DNA of 64,000 nucleotides from Halichondria panicea (taxonomy: Eukaryota > Porifera > Demospongiae > Suberitida > Halichondriidae), in NCBI RefSeq assembly GCF_963675165.1, contig NC_087390.1, forward strand, positions 1,631,501-1,695,500, written 5' to 3'. Below the pieces are notes generated by a model, which had not been told where the DNA came from, ran no database searches, and was given only the letters and a program-made list of their open reading frames with translations. This document shows, one piece after another, positions 13,801 through 24,533 of the stretch. Within the stretch, counting starts at the first letter, position 1. Every line of letters begins with the position of its first letter. The position numbers and the translations under genes are program-made.

Positions 13801-16800
13801 AATGATGCTCGTTTACAAGGTACTTGACAGTGTTCAAGTGGCCATTGGCACAGGCCAGAGAGAGTGGGGTGTCACCAGCCTTGTTGACCGGCTCTGTTGG
13901 AAGACCACCATCAACAATGTAACAGCTCTGATAATCACTTACTATTTGGATATACATGCTTGTTAATAAGAGCCTTGACCATCTCTAAGTTACCATGGGA
14001 ACACTCAAGGGAGAGAGGAGTGTCTCCAGCCTCATTCACTGCAACTGTGGATAATTGTGGACACTTAAAAGTTAACAGTTTTGTAGTGCACACACATTTT
14101 GGGTCACACTGATGTTCTGAGCAAAATGTCATAGTCTAAGTCTACACTATGTTTATAGTTGGCAAAAATGTATAGGGTTGTCTCAGGCATCATGGATTGC
14201 ATGGTGTTGGGTAATAATTATGTATGGAATTTGATGGCAAAGCATAGTTATAGCATTTATAGTTGAATGAAGTTTAGTACTAAAATACTGGGCTACCCTA
14301 ATCTAGAGCTTGTGCTTGCTTACTGCTTCAAGTGTGAACATATTCTACTAATCACGGAATGTAATTGACCATTTTGGTGCGAAAGCTCCACCAAAATGCA
14401 CTAAAACCAACAGGTTAGCAAACTTGAAGATTTACTTTTTGTATCACAGTGATGAGTGATGACGAGATATTTGGCCACTTCCCAGTGTCCTCTTTTGTAG
14501 GCCAGAGAGAGTGGGGTGTCACCAGCCTTGTTGACTGTACCTGTACATGTACGGGGTCGTGTACTGAGTGATGCGGCAATTGATGTGCCGTGCTTACTTC
14601 TAGGATCACAATGATACTCGTTCACAAGGTATTTAACCGTATCCAAGTGGCCATTGGCACAGGCAAGAGAGAGTGGGGTGTCACCAGCCTTGTTGACGGT
14701 ACCTGTATAGATGTACAATTAAGACTTAGTGCACACTGAGTGATGCAGGAATTGATGTGCTATATGCTTACTTCTAGGATCACAATGATGCTCGTTTAGA
14801 AGGTACTTGACTGTGTTCAAGTGGCCATTGGCACAGGCCAGAGAGAGTGGGGTGTCACCAGCCTTGTTGACTGTACCTGTACATGTACGGGGTCGTGTAT
14901 ACTGAGTGATGCAGCAATTGATGTGCCATGCTTACTTCTAGGATCACAATGATACTCGTTTACAAGGTATATAACTGTGTCCAAATGGCCATTGGCACAG
15001 GCCAGAGAGAGTGGAGTATCACCAGCCTTGTTGACTGTACCTGTACATACATGTGTACATCGTGTAAGACAATCATGTTACATGATAATCAAGCAAAACT
15101 CTATCTATATGTGTATAATTAAAACAAACGAGAATTTGATACATTAGGTGTACCACAGCATTCAAAATGCTAATACAACTATACAGCACCAAAGTGCTAA
15201 CTCTCGGTTGTTGACCTATAGCAACAAAAAGAGTGGCATATACAGTAGCAAGTAACAGGAGCAATAATATTAAAGTAGACTAGAGGCACGCTGAAACTAT
15301 TGAGAACGGATCACAGTAAAGCCAGCAAAGAATCTGTTCTGGGGATAGGATAAGCAAAGAAGAAACAACCACAATCATATTTCTATAGTTTTCCACTTTC
15401 ATAACTTTTTCCATTGTTCATGGTACGCTTGTATAGCTATATATAGCTATAGTGCAGCCAACGTGCAAGTTATATAGCTTTTATTCGATGACAACGAAGC
15501 CACTATTAAAATGAAAGCACCACGGGTACGTGCTGATGCCTTGGTGGAGATACCAAAGCTACATAACATATAAAGCTACCAGTATCATAATTATGATGAA
15601 CATTAATATTAATTTTGCATGCAAACTCAAAGAGTTGGTAATGATCAACCATTATTATATCGATTGATGCCAAAAGTTCAAGTCTAAAATTAATGGCTGC
15701 ATCAGCAGAGCCTTGCAGCTCTCTTCTTGACTCTTGCATAGCCTACCTTAGGCTGTCAGCTAAAGAAGCTAGCATAGCTAAGGAAATTTTGACTGGAGAT
15801 TTTATTATTAGCAGTTATTTCCTGCTCATGCTCATGCTGAAGAGTCCCACCCACAAAACTGTAAAACAACGTAGCTAGATAGACAGCACAGTGCACAAAA
15901 CTGTTCGATCTTTAAAGCAATAGTTTCAGTATTATTGAGCTTATTTAGTGACTTTATTGTCCCAGCTCAGGAGCAGCAACCTTGAAAATCCAGGTAAATA
16001 GCACTTTCCGGACGGGTCACAGGACAGAGCCTCTTAATCCGGGACGTACTGTCCCGGGAGTTTCAGGACAGTTGGCACCTCATGTATTATGACATGAAGC
16101 TATTGAATCTATAGCTATAATTATACATTGATGCAAAATGTGAGAAATGATCGACCATTATCGTAGCTAAATAGGATCGGAAAATTTTTAAAAGTCCATA
16201 AAATTAATGGCTGCTGCATGAAACAGCTAAGTGCAGCTCTTTTCTCATTCTTGCAACTACCAATAGCTCATCCAACTTAAAATTTAGTTTACCGTCCTGA
16301 ATTCTCGTGAGGGCAAGCTCTTCATTACATAATGCATCATGTACAATAATTACAGCAATTTTGTTGCCCATGCAGTGAGTGGGCAGATCAAAGCAACCCA
16401 GTACTCTGTAATATGGAATGTTGCATCACTACCATAGCAACCATAATTATATGTGTAAATGCAGTGGATGAAATATGCTTTTTGCCAATAACTCAGGTCA
16501 CTTTGAACTATAGTTGTGGGAAGCAAAACTAAGAATTTACTATGGAATTCAGCAAAACTAATGAATTCACTCAAAATACACATGTCTATTATTGCCAATC
16601 AGAATAGTTTGACGTCATTGGGCAACGAGTTAGTTATTGCAGGCACCCTCGTGCAACATGCCCGGCCCTCGACCATTATGTTGCTCCAGTGGCATGTTGC
16701 ACTCGTGCTAGCTGGGCAATATAACAAAGTAGAGTTCTTCCTTCAAGTTATTTTTGCCTTAGTTATAGCTCTGCCACATACTTGATGATGTCATATTAAT

Positions 16801-19800
16801 TACAAATAATGAAGTAAAGTACAAAGGTCAATAATGGAAAAGAATATGGTACCGTCTTTCTTCTAAATATAGGATCACTCCAATAGAAGAACCAGCTGAA
16901 TTTTTTCGTTCTATTTACGAATTATTTTATTGTGGTGCTTAATTAATTAGTTAGCACGACCATTACCAACAACCTACAGTTATAAAATACAGCTAGCATG
17001 TACATGGCTTTAAGCCCATAGTCTGTATAAGTCAGGCTCAGTTAAGTATAGGATATACCACACCTACTCGGAGGATATGCACCCATACATCCTCCACTAC
17101 CGTGGTTACTCTGAGGAGGAGCCGAGAGGTATGTAACCAGAGGATATTATGTGGGTGTATATCCTCCGAGTAGGTGTGGCATATCTGACTTATACCACGT
17201 GACCGCAGCACTATAAAAGGACCTCCCCCTAGCAACAATTCAGTCCTCCACGATGCAGACTGCACAAAAAACAGGACTATGCCGGATTTTTCAGCCGTCA
17301 AAGAGCTAGTTGAGCAACACGTCGACTCCTACAGATGCTCAAGAGCTTCCTTGGTCCAAGCGTTGACCATTCGACGTCCCTTACTGGAGGAGTTACAAGC
17401 TTTTCTTGGAAAAAATGTATCTAAACCAAGCCCATGGACACACGGAAGCTTAGCCATCTTGCTGAAGAGCAGCTTCGATCCGTGTTTCTGCAGTCGCTTT
17501 GAGCCTTGGTACCGTCAAGCATGGCTCTTTTCTCTTTGCTTACTTTCTTTGAACAAATGAAAAAACAATTTGAAAACTGTGCATGCCTGGGGCTGTATGC
17601 TAATATTCTATATATCTTATACAGCTGTTGACCAATGAGATCAAATAGTGCATGGTGATGTATAAGTGTGGTATAAATGCTACATATACTATTGCTGATA
17701 CACATACAGTTGATAAAATGCTACTGCAGATAGAGATGACGATCATATAGATTTTGAATTTTTGAGCGGCTATATATATTTGAGGCAACCAGGTCACTGT
17801 AATACCAGAGGTCCCAAAGAATCTGACTTGACAAGCTTTCAGCAGACCCTCTTTAGCCACACAACAGTGATAAAAATTCGATAGGGTTTCATATATAAAA
17901 AAAGCAGGAGCTGCATGATCTAGGAGGGAAAGGATAAAATTAGTTCACCTTTTGAATTGAGGCCCACAGTTTCCACAAGGTGCTTGATACAGTCCAGCCA
18001 GCCATAGAATGCACTCACTGATAGAGCACTCTCACCTTCTCCTGCAGTTGGTACAATTATTGTTGGTATACAATCCTATATATAAATACTATAAAACCTG
18101 GTCTATACTCAGAACAGACATAATTATTATACTGTACAATTACAAGGGTTTGGTTTAAATTATAGTGTATAAAATTATAATAATCACTTATATACTACAT
18201 AACAGATATAGTTTGCAACACAAGCTCGTAATAAATATGGTGTAGGTATAGTAACGGATTTCTTAAACAATATTCTATATACAAGCACGTGAACTATATA
18301 TATATTATATATGTCATTTTCTGACCTTGCTGAGTGCATACACTCTCTGCCAACTTGTACTCTCCAATGCTCACTAGAGCTTCCACAATGTCCTTCCACT
18401 GCATGTCAATATTCTTGATTTTAGCTGCCTGGAGAGTTGCTGCTGTGGGATGTTGGCTCTTCCTTATGCTTTCCAGTTGATCATTGCCCAATCCCAAGCG
18501 AACACCAAGTTGAAGCCATTGGTCACATTCCAGCAAACTCAGCTGTTCCAGTGTTGGGTAAGTGGACAGAGGATCTATGCATAATAATTAAGATATATCT
18601 GTGGGATTTAGAAACTCCTGTTAGTATCCTGACTAATGGAGAGGGCATACTTAGTCTAATAGTCCCTGAGGCATTGTCATCATTTTCCACTCCTCATGCA
18701 TATACTAATTGGTACATATTTATAATTATGAAGGTATCACTATAGACACCTATAGTGACCATTCATATCGTAATAATAAGTACGTTCCAAAGTTCCAACA
18801 CCTTCAGAAAAGCTGATCTTAACTTAATACAAGAGCTTCAACAGTATTTTACATTACAGTAGACTCTCGTTAATCCGGTCACCCTTGGGACCATGCAGCT
18901 TGGCCGGAATAGCGAGGTGGCTGCATCTCAGGAAATAGTCGCGGCTTAAAAGACCTTACCTCGAATCTAACAGTGGCGTAGGAAGCACGGGTGCTCAGGG
19001 TGCTGGAGCACCCCCTTATCTCAAGCTACCTTACCTACTTGCTCCATGAAGTTCAGAACAGCTAGCTAGCTTGATACAGCAGCTAGCTAGCTAATATAAT
19101 TATAGTAGTCGAGCTAGTACAGTGCAACAACCAAAGAGAGTAGATTTTTTTTTTTGGTACACATTTTTTACATTTTGTGGTATATCTTCTAAAGTAAAAG
19201 TGATATGATCTATTTGAGTGCAGGTACTGAAAGTTCAACTATTGGCGCTTCCATTGGACCACCACCTGTTACATCACATGACATCATCAGTATAAAATGG
19301 CTGTCTGAAGATGTGTACTTCCGAAAATATGTTAGGAATAGAAGTAGCTTATTTGTTTGAGTTAAGATCTGAAATTTGTTGTGCACGTACCTGAGTATAT
19401 TGCTCATCTTTTGAGCTTCAACGGAAGTCTGGGCTACTAGTAAGTTCTGAGAAATACTGCATTTTGTTGTTTTTTGGTGGCAAATATGTTAGGAATACAA
19501 CTTTAGATTTTATATTAGTTAAGGTCTGATTTTTGAGCAGCATGTACTACAATAGTGTACTTTTCATCTGTACTAACTTACAGGAGTTAGGCTAGCTTCT
19601 TCTTTGCTAGAGCGGCCCATCTTGTCAAAAACAGTGCTTTTTATGACTTTTGGGGCAATTTGGCTACGTAGTAAGCTCAATTACCACGCCCCTGTGACAC
19701 AGAATGACCAACACCAACTGTGTATTTGCAGGTAGACATCACATGACCTTTGGATGTAGCAAATAACAACAAGATGATTTGTGATGTCACAAATCAATGA

Positions 19801-22800
19801 ATATCATTGCATACGTCAGCAAAAGTAGCAAAACGGAGCAAAATCACCATTTTTGACAAGAAGGGCTGCTCTAGCAAAGATGAGACTTGTCTAGCTCCTG
19901 TAAGTTAGTACAGATGAATTCTATGCTATTGTAGTACATGCTCCTCAAAAATCAGACCTTAACTAGCATAAAATAGAAAGTTGTATTCCTAACATATTTG
20001 CCACCAAAAAACAACAAAATTCAGTATTTCTCAGAACTTACTAGCAGCCCAGACTTCCGTTGAAGCTCAAAAGATGAGCAATATAGTCAGGTACATACAC
20101 AATAAATTTCAGATCTTAACTCAAACAAATAAGCTACTTCTATTCCTAACATATTTTCGGAGGTACACATCTTCAGACAGCCATTTTATAGTGATGATGT
20201 CATATGATGTAACAGGTGGTGGTCCAATGGAAGCGCCAATAATTGAACTTTCAGTACCTGCACTCAAATAGATCATATCACTTTTACTTCAGAAGATATG
20301 CCACAAAATGTGAAAAAAAATAATATAAAAAAAAATCTACTCTCTTTGGTTGTTGCACTGTAGGTAATAGTTACTGAGCTAGCTATACTAGCATAGTTAC
20401 GTACACAGTACAAAGGTCAGCTAGAATTTATCCAAAATCATGTAGAATTAATTATTTTGGCAAATTTTGATACTGTACCAAATTTGCTTAGTCCGGGAAT
20501 GTAGAGTGCCCAAATTTTTCGGGGGCAAGCCCCCGGACCCCCAGATATATCATTGGCCTCTGGCCACCTCAGCACCCCCTTACAAAAACATCTTCCTACT
20601 CCTCTGTCTAATGAGTACTTTTGCGGTTCTTGTCTCGAGGATAATGTAGGATAATGAATCATTCTGTTCTCTATTTAAGTGTAATTCAATTTTATTTGCT
20701 AAACCACACCCAAACGTCATATCCGGCCGTAATATACGTATAAAATTACATTGAAAACCTTGTTTGGGACAGACAGCACTGGCCGGTAAACAGAATAGCG
20801 AGGTGGCCGTACTTCAGGTCGAGTTTTGTGCAGAAAACATATAGCTAGCATTCCGTGCCAAACCAAATGGCCGGTATATTGAGGTGGCCGCATTTCAGAG
20901 AGCCGGAATAGCGAGAGTCTACTGTATACAGAAACCACTGCCGATTTAGCTGTATACTGACCCAGGGGCGTAACTAGCAATGAGGCAGAGGAGGCCCTTC
21001 ATGCATCTTGTACTACAAATGTCATGTGACTCACCTCACTATAGCTTTTAATAGCTCTGGCTAGCTAACTTCTGGATAACTAGCCAACTATAGGTATATA
21101 GAATGAACAGAAAATGAGCTCTATCACTATCTTGTAGATGAAAAAAAGACGTTAGTGGGTGTAGTTTCCGGATAAAAATTTTGGCAAGCGCCCCGGTTGC
21201 TTCTCCTTCCCATAACATTTCTAGTTACGCCCTTGCTGACTATGCAACTCACTATAACAGCAGCTGATGGCCAACTCACCTCTAGGTCCAGGCTGGAACG
21301 CCTCCACATAGTCAGCCAAGGCTGGGTACCCATACTCTCTGGCCACAACAGCAGCAGTTCGTCCATGTATGATCTTGATATCTGCATGGGGTTGATTGCA
21401 TGAACAGGAGCTAATGAACATAAACCGACAGTATATCACTAAAAATGACTTCTCCAGAAGTTCCCAGGCCTTGCTGTCATTGTTCATGCATAAATAGAAG
21501 GTAGTAAAAAAAGAATAGACGAAATGAGGCAGCAAAGAAAGAAATGGGCGTACTAAGAAAAAGTAAGGCGGCCTGGTTTGGGAAATCGCGTGATCCAAAA
21601 AGATTTTTATGAACGTGGGCGATATAATTATAGCCCATAATCGTGGTGTAAGGTATTCTCCTACGCATTCAAGTTACTGAGACAACCACACAGTCAGCTT
21701 TACCGTATCCCTCGTGCGGCTACGCCTCGAGGCATAACCACCAAGCTGTGCTGGTGGGGAACAGTTAGGGAAACAGCGTGGCCAGCTCTGGTGGCAGTAG
21801 CTGCCTGCTAGATGATAATGATGCATAACTAAACTATTAGTTTAGATCTAGCGTTTAGAAAGACGCAAGAAAAATTTACTATGGTATAATATTATATAGA
21901 ATCTAGATCTATACTAGCCTTATAGTAGATCTAGCTAGCTTTTATAAACTGTTTGCAAACTTCCAGTTCCAAGTACAGCTAGCAGGGGGCAAAGTTTTAG
22001 TCGTACATCTCTACGTGGGCAGTCCAACATCTCTAGCTCTGCGTGCCCATGCTCATTTTCATCCTTCTACCACCCTACCCTTACGCGACTTCCCGATACA
22101 GGCTCTCTAACTCTACCTCTATTTCTTTCTTTATTCCTCCAATTAATACCGTATTTTATCTCATTGAATGATTAATACAGTATTTTGAATTAACGATTAT
22201 GATAAAGAACAGAAAAAGGAGAGCCTCTATGCATATGTAGAGGCTACTCTCATTGGACACAATATTCAATTTCAAACCTTATAATAATTATAGTGGAAAT
22301 AATTTATTATTATTTTTGGCAATTTGGTGAATCTATAATCTTTACAGTGAGGACGCCAAAGTCTATATAGAGATTGTGCATGCACATTTATGGCTTGCCT
22401 ATAATATACATATATAGTATTGACACGTGCATGTGATCAAATGCATGCAGTAAGATCGGTAAATTGCTAATTAAATCGCTAAATACAATGCTTGCCAAAT
22501 TTTCCCGCTCTACGGTATTTGTAACATGAGATGCCTTACTTTATGCATAAAACATGCTGAACAATGTTTGTAAGTTTGTTATACATAGTAACCGTGCACT
22601 ATTGCGTATACCGACTACTCAAAGGTACCTATAATATATATAATTATGACTGTGAAGGCTTTGCTATATCTACAATGGCAGCCACGTACTGCATGCTATA
22701 TATATATACACCTAGACAAGATGACAGACACCTACTAACACAGCTGGACTAACACCCAAGATCACCTGTGGGACAATGGTGCTGCAGTAACAGCTGAACA

Positions 22801-23269
22801 GTGTCCTCACTGTTGTAGAAGCATGCCCAGTGTAAGGGGGTCCAGCTATTGTTAGCTGTAGCAGCTACAATGGCTCCAAACTTGATGAGTAGTTCTGCAC
22901 TTCGGAGATTGTTACGAGCACATACTCTGTGTAGTGGAGTGTCTCTACTACGCTTTCTAGTGTAGTAGTCACTGTTGTTGGGTGGAGCTCCTCTTTGTAG
23001 CAGCTCAAGCACTGCTTGGTCACTACCATTCTGACTAACCTTGTAGAGTTGTTCAGCAAGGCGGTCACTATGGGGAGATGATGTTTGCAGCCATTATTGT
23101 TTAATTAGTGTTTGGGTGTGCATGCAAATGGTAGATCAAAATCGAATTAAATCTTCTACTACACATTGACGTGTAATTATTAACTGCACTTAATTACGCT
23201 CTTATTATTTTATTGAGGAAAGCTATAGATAATTATAGCGAACAGTTTCTCTTACCTGTTAGTATCCAT
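5319..23269 (-). CDS. Ankyrin-death domain-ankyrin-Roc-COR-death domain protein (ROCO family)
   Basis: Predicted intracellular signalling GTPase scaffold. Minus-strand exons: 23256-23269 (start codon), 22766-23067, 21280-21381, 18326-18574 (death domain), 17949-18041, fifteen ankyrin exons between 15040 and 11408, 7854-10120, 7707-7775, 7131-7526. They sum to 5055 nt, i.e. 1684 residues ending at the stop at 7131. Ankyrin motifs (TPLHWACF, DTPLSLAC) precede and follow a death domain at about residues 140-222. Roc has P-loop GDGGVGKST near residue 860, switch DFAGQ and G4-like VGSHADQ, typical of ROCO proteins. COR follows. The C-terminal death domain includes NQVAVINCLSIWRGH. Alternatively a GTAAGC donor at 7149-7154 joins in frame to exon 6944-7027 and a second death-domain exon (5498-5840, reading through to a stop at 5319), giving about 1878 residues and two terminal death domains. 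The partner proteins and function are unknown. ANK-DD-ROCO proteins are usually assigned to apoptosis or innate signalling (family knowledge). Confidence 0.8.
5939..6861. mobile_element. DNA element with CAGTGGCGTAGGAAG termini and TACAA target duplication
   Basis: Termini CAGTGGCGTAGGAAG and CTTCCTACGCCACTG are exact inverted repeats. TACAA is duplicated at 5934-5938 and 6862-6866. The duplicated segment at 24.96 kb reads ATTATACAAAGAAG without the element, giving an empty site that fits a 5-bp duplication. It lies between the two alternative C-terminal death-domain exons of the ROCO gene. There is no transposase, so it is non-autonomous. Confidence 0.85.
6246..6653. repeat. Inverted repeat nested in the 5939-6861 element
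   Basis: GATCCGTGTTTCGCC at the left is mirrored by GGGCGAAACACGGATGG at the right. It may be a second small element nested in the first, or its subterminal repeat. No target duplication was resolved. Confidence 0.45.
10551..10706. mobile_element. MITE with TTGGCCGGGGAAAAC termini
   Basis: TTGGCCGGGGAAAACAC at the left is mirrored by GTTTTCCCGGCCAA at the right, about 155 bp, non-coding. It lies in the ROCO intron between the last ankyrin exon and the Roc-COR exon. The remainder of that intron (10121-11407) holds a GT microsatellite, a block CCTCGAGGTGTAGCCGCACG (about 10740) that recurs inverted near 21.7 kb, and a lone element end GGGGCGGATCCAG near 10910. Confidence 0.6.
10777..10834. repeat. 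GT dinucleotide microsatellite
   Basis: Nearly uninterrupted GT repeats with one GCAT interruption, intronic in the ROCO gene. Confidence 0.95.
11408..15040 (-). repeat. Array of 15 homologous ankyrin exons, higher-order repeats
   Basis: Exons fall into four types by sequence. Type A (ends NEHHCDPR, 105 bp): 14936-15040, 14772-14876, 14598-14702, 13789-13893, 13295-13399, 12514-12618. Type B (ends THHCDTK, 105 bp): 14436-14540, 13103-13207, 12329-12433, 11408-11512. Type C (ends NKHVDPN, 102 bp): 13943-14044, 13448-13549, 12667-12768, 11573-11674. Type D: 13608-13712. In transcription order they read A A A B C A D C A B C A B C B, so a C-A-B/D set of roughly 0.5-0.8 kb is repeated. Truncated type-D relics remain near 14090-14120 and 11745-11790. 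All junctions are phase 1, so whole exons can be gained or lost without a frameshift. Confidence 0.85.
17049..17188. repeat. Long hairpin, arms about 37 bp
   Basis: Left arm contains CCACACCTACTCGGAGGATA and the right arm contains its mirror TATCCTCCGAGTAGGTGTGG, with a loop of about 65 bp. It lies just upstream of a TATA box and small ORF on the plus strand, within a ROCO intron. It could be a MITE or a transcribed hairpin. The rest of intron 15041-17948 shows nothing else recognisable. Confidence 0.6.
17211..17220 (+). promoter_or_regulatory. TATA-box-like element
   Basis: CTATAAAAGG lies about 60 nt upstream of the ATG of the small ORF at 17279, close to the spacing expected for a short 5' UTR. 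It is preceded by a GC-richer stretch with CACGTG. Confidence 0.4.
17279..17560 (+). CDS. Hypothetical 93-residue protein
   Basis: Open frame beginning MPDFSAVKELVEQHV, with a TATA-like box 60 nt upstream and higher GC content than the flanks. The N-terminal 60 residues look helical and amphipathic. The C-terminal 30 are Cys/Trp/Leu-rich and may be read-through of a splice donor or non-coding sequence. I recognise no family. It lies antisense within a ROCO intron next to a long hairpin, so it may belong to a mobile element. Whether it is expressed cannot be judged. Confidence 0.3.
   Translation: MPDFSAVKELVEQHVDSYRCSRASLVQALTIRRPLLEELQAFLGKNVSKPSPWTHGSLAILLKSSFDPCFCSRFEPWYRQAWLFSLCLLSLNK
18971..20606. 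mobile_element. Middle element of the nest, CAGTGGCGTAGGAAG family
   Basis: The left terminus CAGTGGCGTAGGAAG equals that of the 5939-6861 element. The right terminus CTTCCTACTCCTCTG is a diverged mirror. TCTAA is duplicated at 18966-18970 and 20607-20611, and the empty site CGAATCTAATGA is preserved in the copy near 3.69 kb. The interior holds GGGTGCTGGAGCACCCCC and GGGGGCAAGCCCCCGG, plus the foldback element at 19120-20360. Confidence 0.8.
19120..20360. mobile_element. Inner foldback element with about 520-bp inverted arms
   Basis: Begins CAGTGCAACAACC and ends GGTTGTTGCACTG, flanked by TA at both ends, suggesting a TA target site. The arms (about 19120-19640 and 19845-20360) are inverted repeats with moderate divergence around a central spacer of about 200 bp. 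Each arm carries a mirrored 65-codon open frame (19210-19407 minus, 20074-20271 plus) whose translations differ at only a few positions. The frame may be a relic or chance. Confidence 0.8.
20962..21235. mobile_element. MITE with CAGGGGCGTAACTAG termini, CTGAC target duplication
   Basis: CCAGGGGCGTAACTAG at the left is mirrored by CTAGTTACGCCCTTG at the right. CTGAC is duplicated at 20957-20961 and 21236-21240. It ends 39 bp from ankyrin exon 21280-21381 of the ROCO gene. The 5-bp duplication links it to the CAGTGGCG elements. Confidence 0.7.
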
Positions 23270-23371
23270 GCCGGTAATAGAGTAGTTACTCATCAACTCT
23301 ACTCAACACTCAGACTGACAGTTCTGAAACTCATTCATGCAGACATGCAGCTATAGCAACAATACAATTAG

Positions 23372-23632
23372 TTTAAATTATCATTGATTACTGCACACCA
23401 CCAAACATGGTCACATCAACACACATACAATGGGGAACCACTCAAACCAACCTATACAATGCAAACACTGCAACCCAACACTATCTCACATTTTACATTT
23501 AAATTATCATTGATTACTGCACACCACCAAACATGCATGGTCACATCAACACACACATACAATGGGGAACCACTCAAACCAACCTATACAATGCAAACAC
23601 TGCAACCTAACACTATCTCACATTTTACACTC
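23372..23632. repeat. Tandem duplication of the ROCO 5' flanking sequence
   Basis: Two copies of about 126-135 bp run TTTAAATTATCATTGATTAC through CACCACCAAACATG to AACACTATCTCAC. Single diverged copies of the same block lie upstream of the other two ROCO first exons, at about 2895-3030 and 25750-25895. Conservation upstream of all three first exons suggests promoter or 5' UTR sequence. About 100 bp separates it from the start codon at 23269. Confidence 0.65.
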
Positions 23633-23890
23633 ACATGCAAGGTGGGATATGTGTTACAACTTTGTACTGGGGAACTATATAATACTTAAACCAACCTCTA
23701 ATCGTAATTTAAGTCCCTCTTCAACCAAGAACTAGTTCACTCATTGTCACATAACCCTGTTTTCTTGATAAGAGCGAGTGAATAATGTTTTATATGCAGA
23801 TCAAAAACAATAAAGTATATGCGCAGAATAACACAATGATACAGAAACATACATACATGTACATGTTATTGTATGTGCATGCACGCATTC

Positions 23891-24139
23891 CAGTGGCGGA
23901 TCCAGGAGTGTTGAGAGGGAGGTTCCAAAACAGTAATTTTACAAAAAAAGGTCATCACTTTTCCTAAGCAATGAGCATGCATGCACATCAATTGCATGAA
24001 ATCAGCCTAGTATCTACAGATCCCGATCATTCAAGTTAAGTGCTAGCTATAGTAAGTTGATCTCCAGTGACGTGTGTTCTTGTGTGAAAAAGGGGGGTTC
24101 ATGGAACCCATGCATGGAACCTGCCTAGATCTGCCACTG
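23891..24139. mobile_element. MITE with CAGTGGCGGATCCAGG termini
   Basis: CAGTGGCGGATCCAGG at the left is mirrored by CCTAGATCTGCCACTG at the right with small mismatches. It is flanked by CATTC and CATTA, a 5-bp duplication with one mismatch. It lies between the middle and right ROCO copies. Confidence 0.65.
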
Positions 24140-24533
24140 CATTATTTTGTTGTGATCCATAATTCAGCTCAAACAGTGTTTTTACAAGCCGGCAACTAGC
24201 TAGGGGGCCTGGGAATTATTTGGAAATTAAGTGCTCAGAGGCACTCAATTTGTAGTGGGTACACAGACCTCTGCTACTGCTATATACTGTTGCACTTCGG
24301 AAGATGGTGAAAGATGCAGCTGTTCAGTCACTACAACTAATACAGATCAAAACGAGCTGAGGGATGTATATTTCTTGGGTATCCTATATAGTGACTCAAG
24401 TATGTAGTACATAAATTAGTCTGGGTATAATTATAGACGTACACTGTACTTGAAATGTATACACTGCATGCAACAAGTACATTTAGTGGAATACGTTCGT
24501 CAAGAATGAACACATGTACTGTCATTGTTATAC

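Larger units (their letters stand above)
18855..20926. mobile_element. Outer element of a three-level transposon nest (TACAGTAGACTCTCG family)
   Basis: Inverted termini TACAGTAGACTCTCG (18855) and CGAGAGTCTACTGTA (20926). It contains repeated GGCCGG and AGCGAGGTGGC words. It is split by the insertion at 18971-20606. The reverse copy at 3095-3810 aligns to both flanks without that insertion. It lies in the ROCO intron between ankyrin exon 21280-21381 and the death-domain exon. No transposase is visible. Confidence 0.7.

Noticed and set aside
19210-20271. Mirrored 65-residue open frames in the foldback element
   Set aside because: They lie on the two arms of one inverted repeat and have no recognisable domain. 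Similarity between them follows from the arm similarity.
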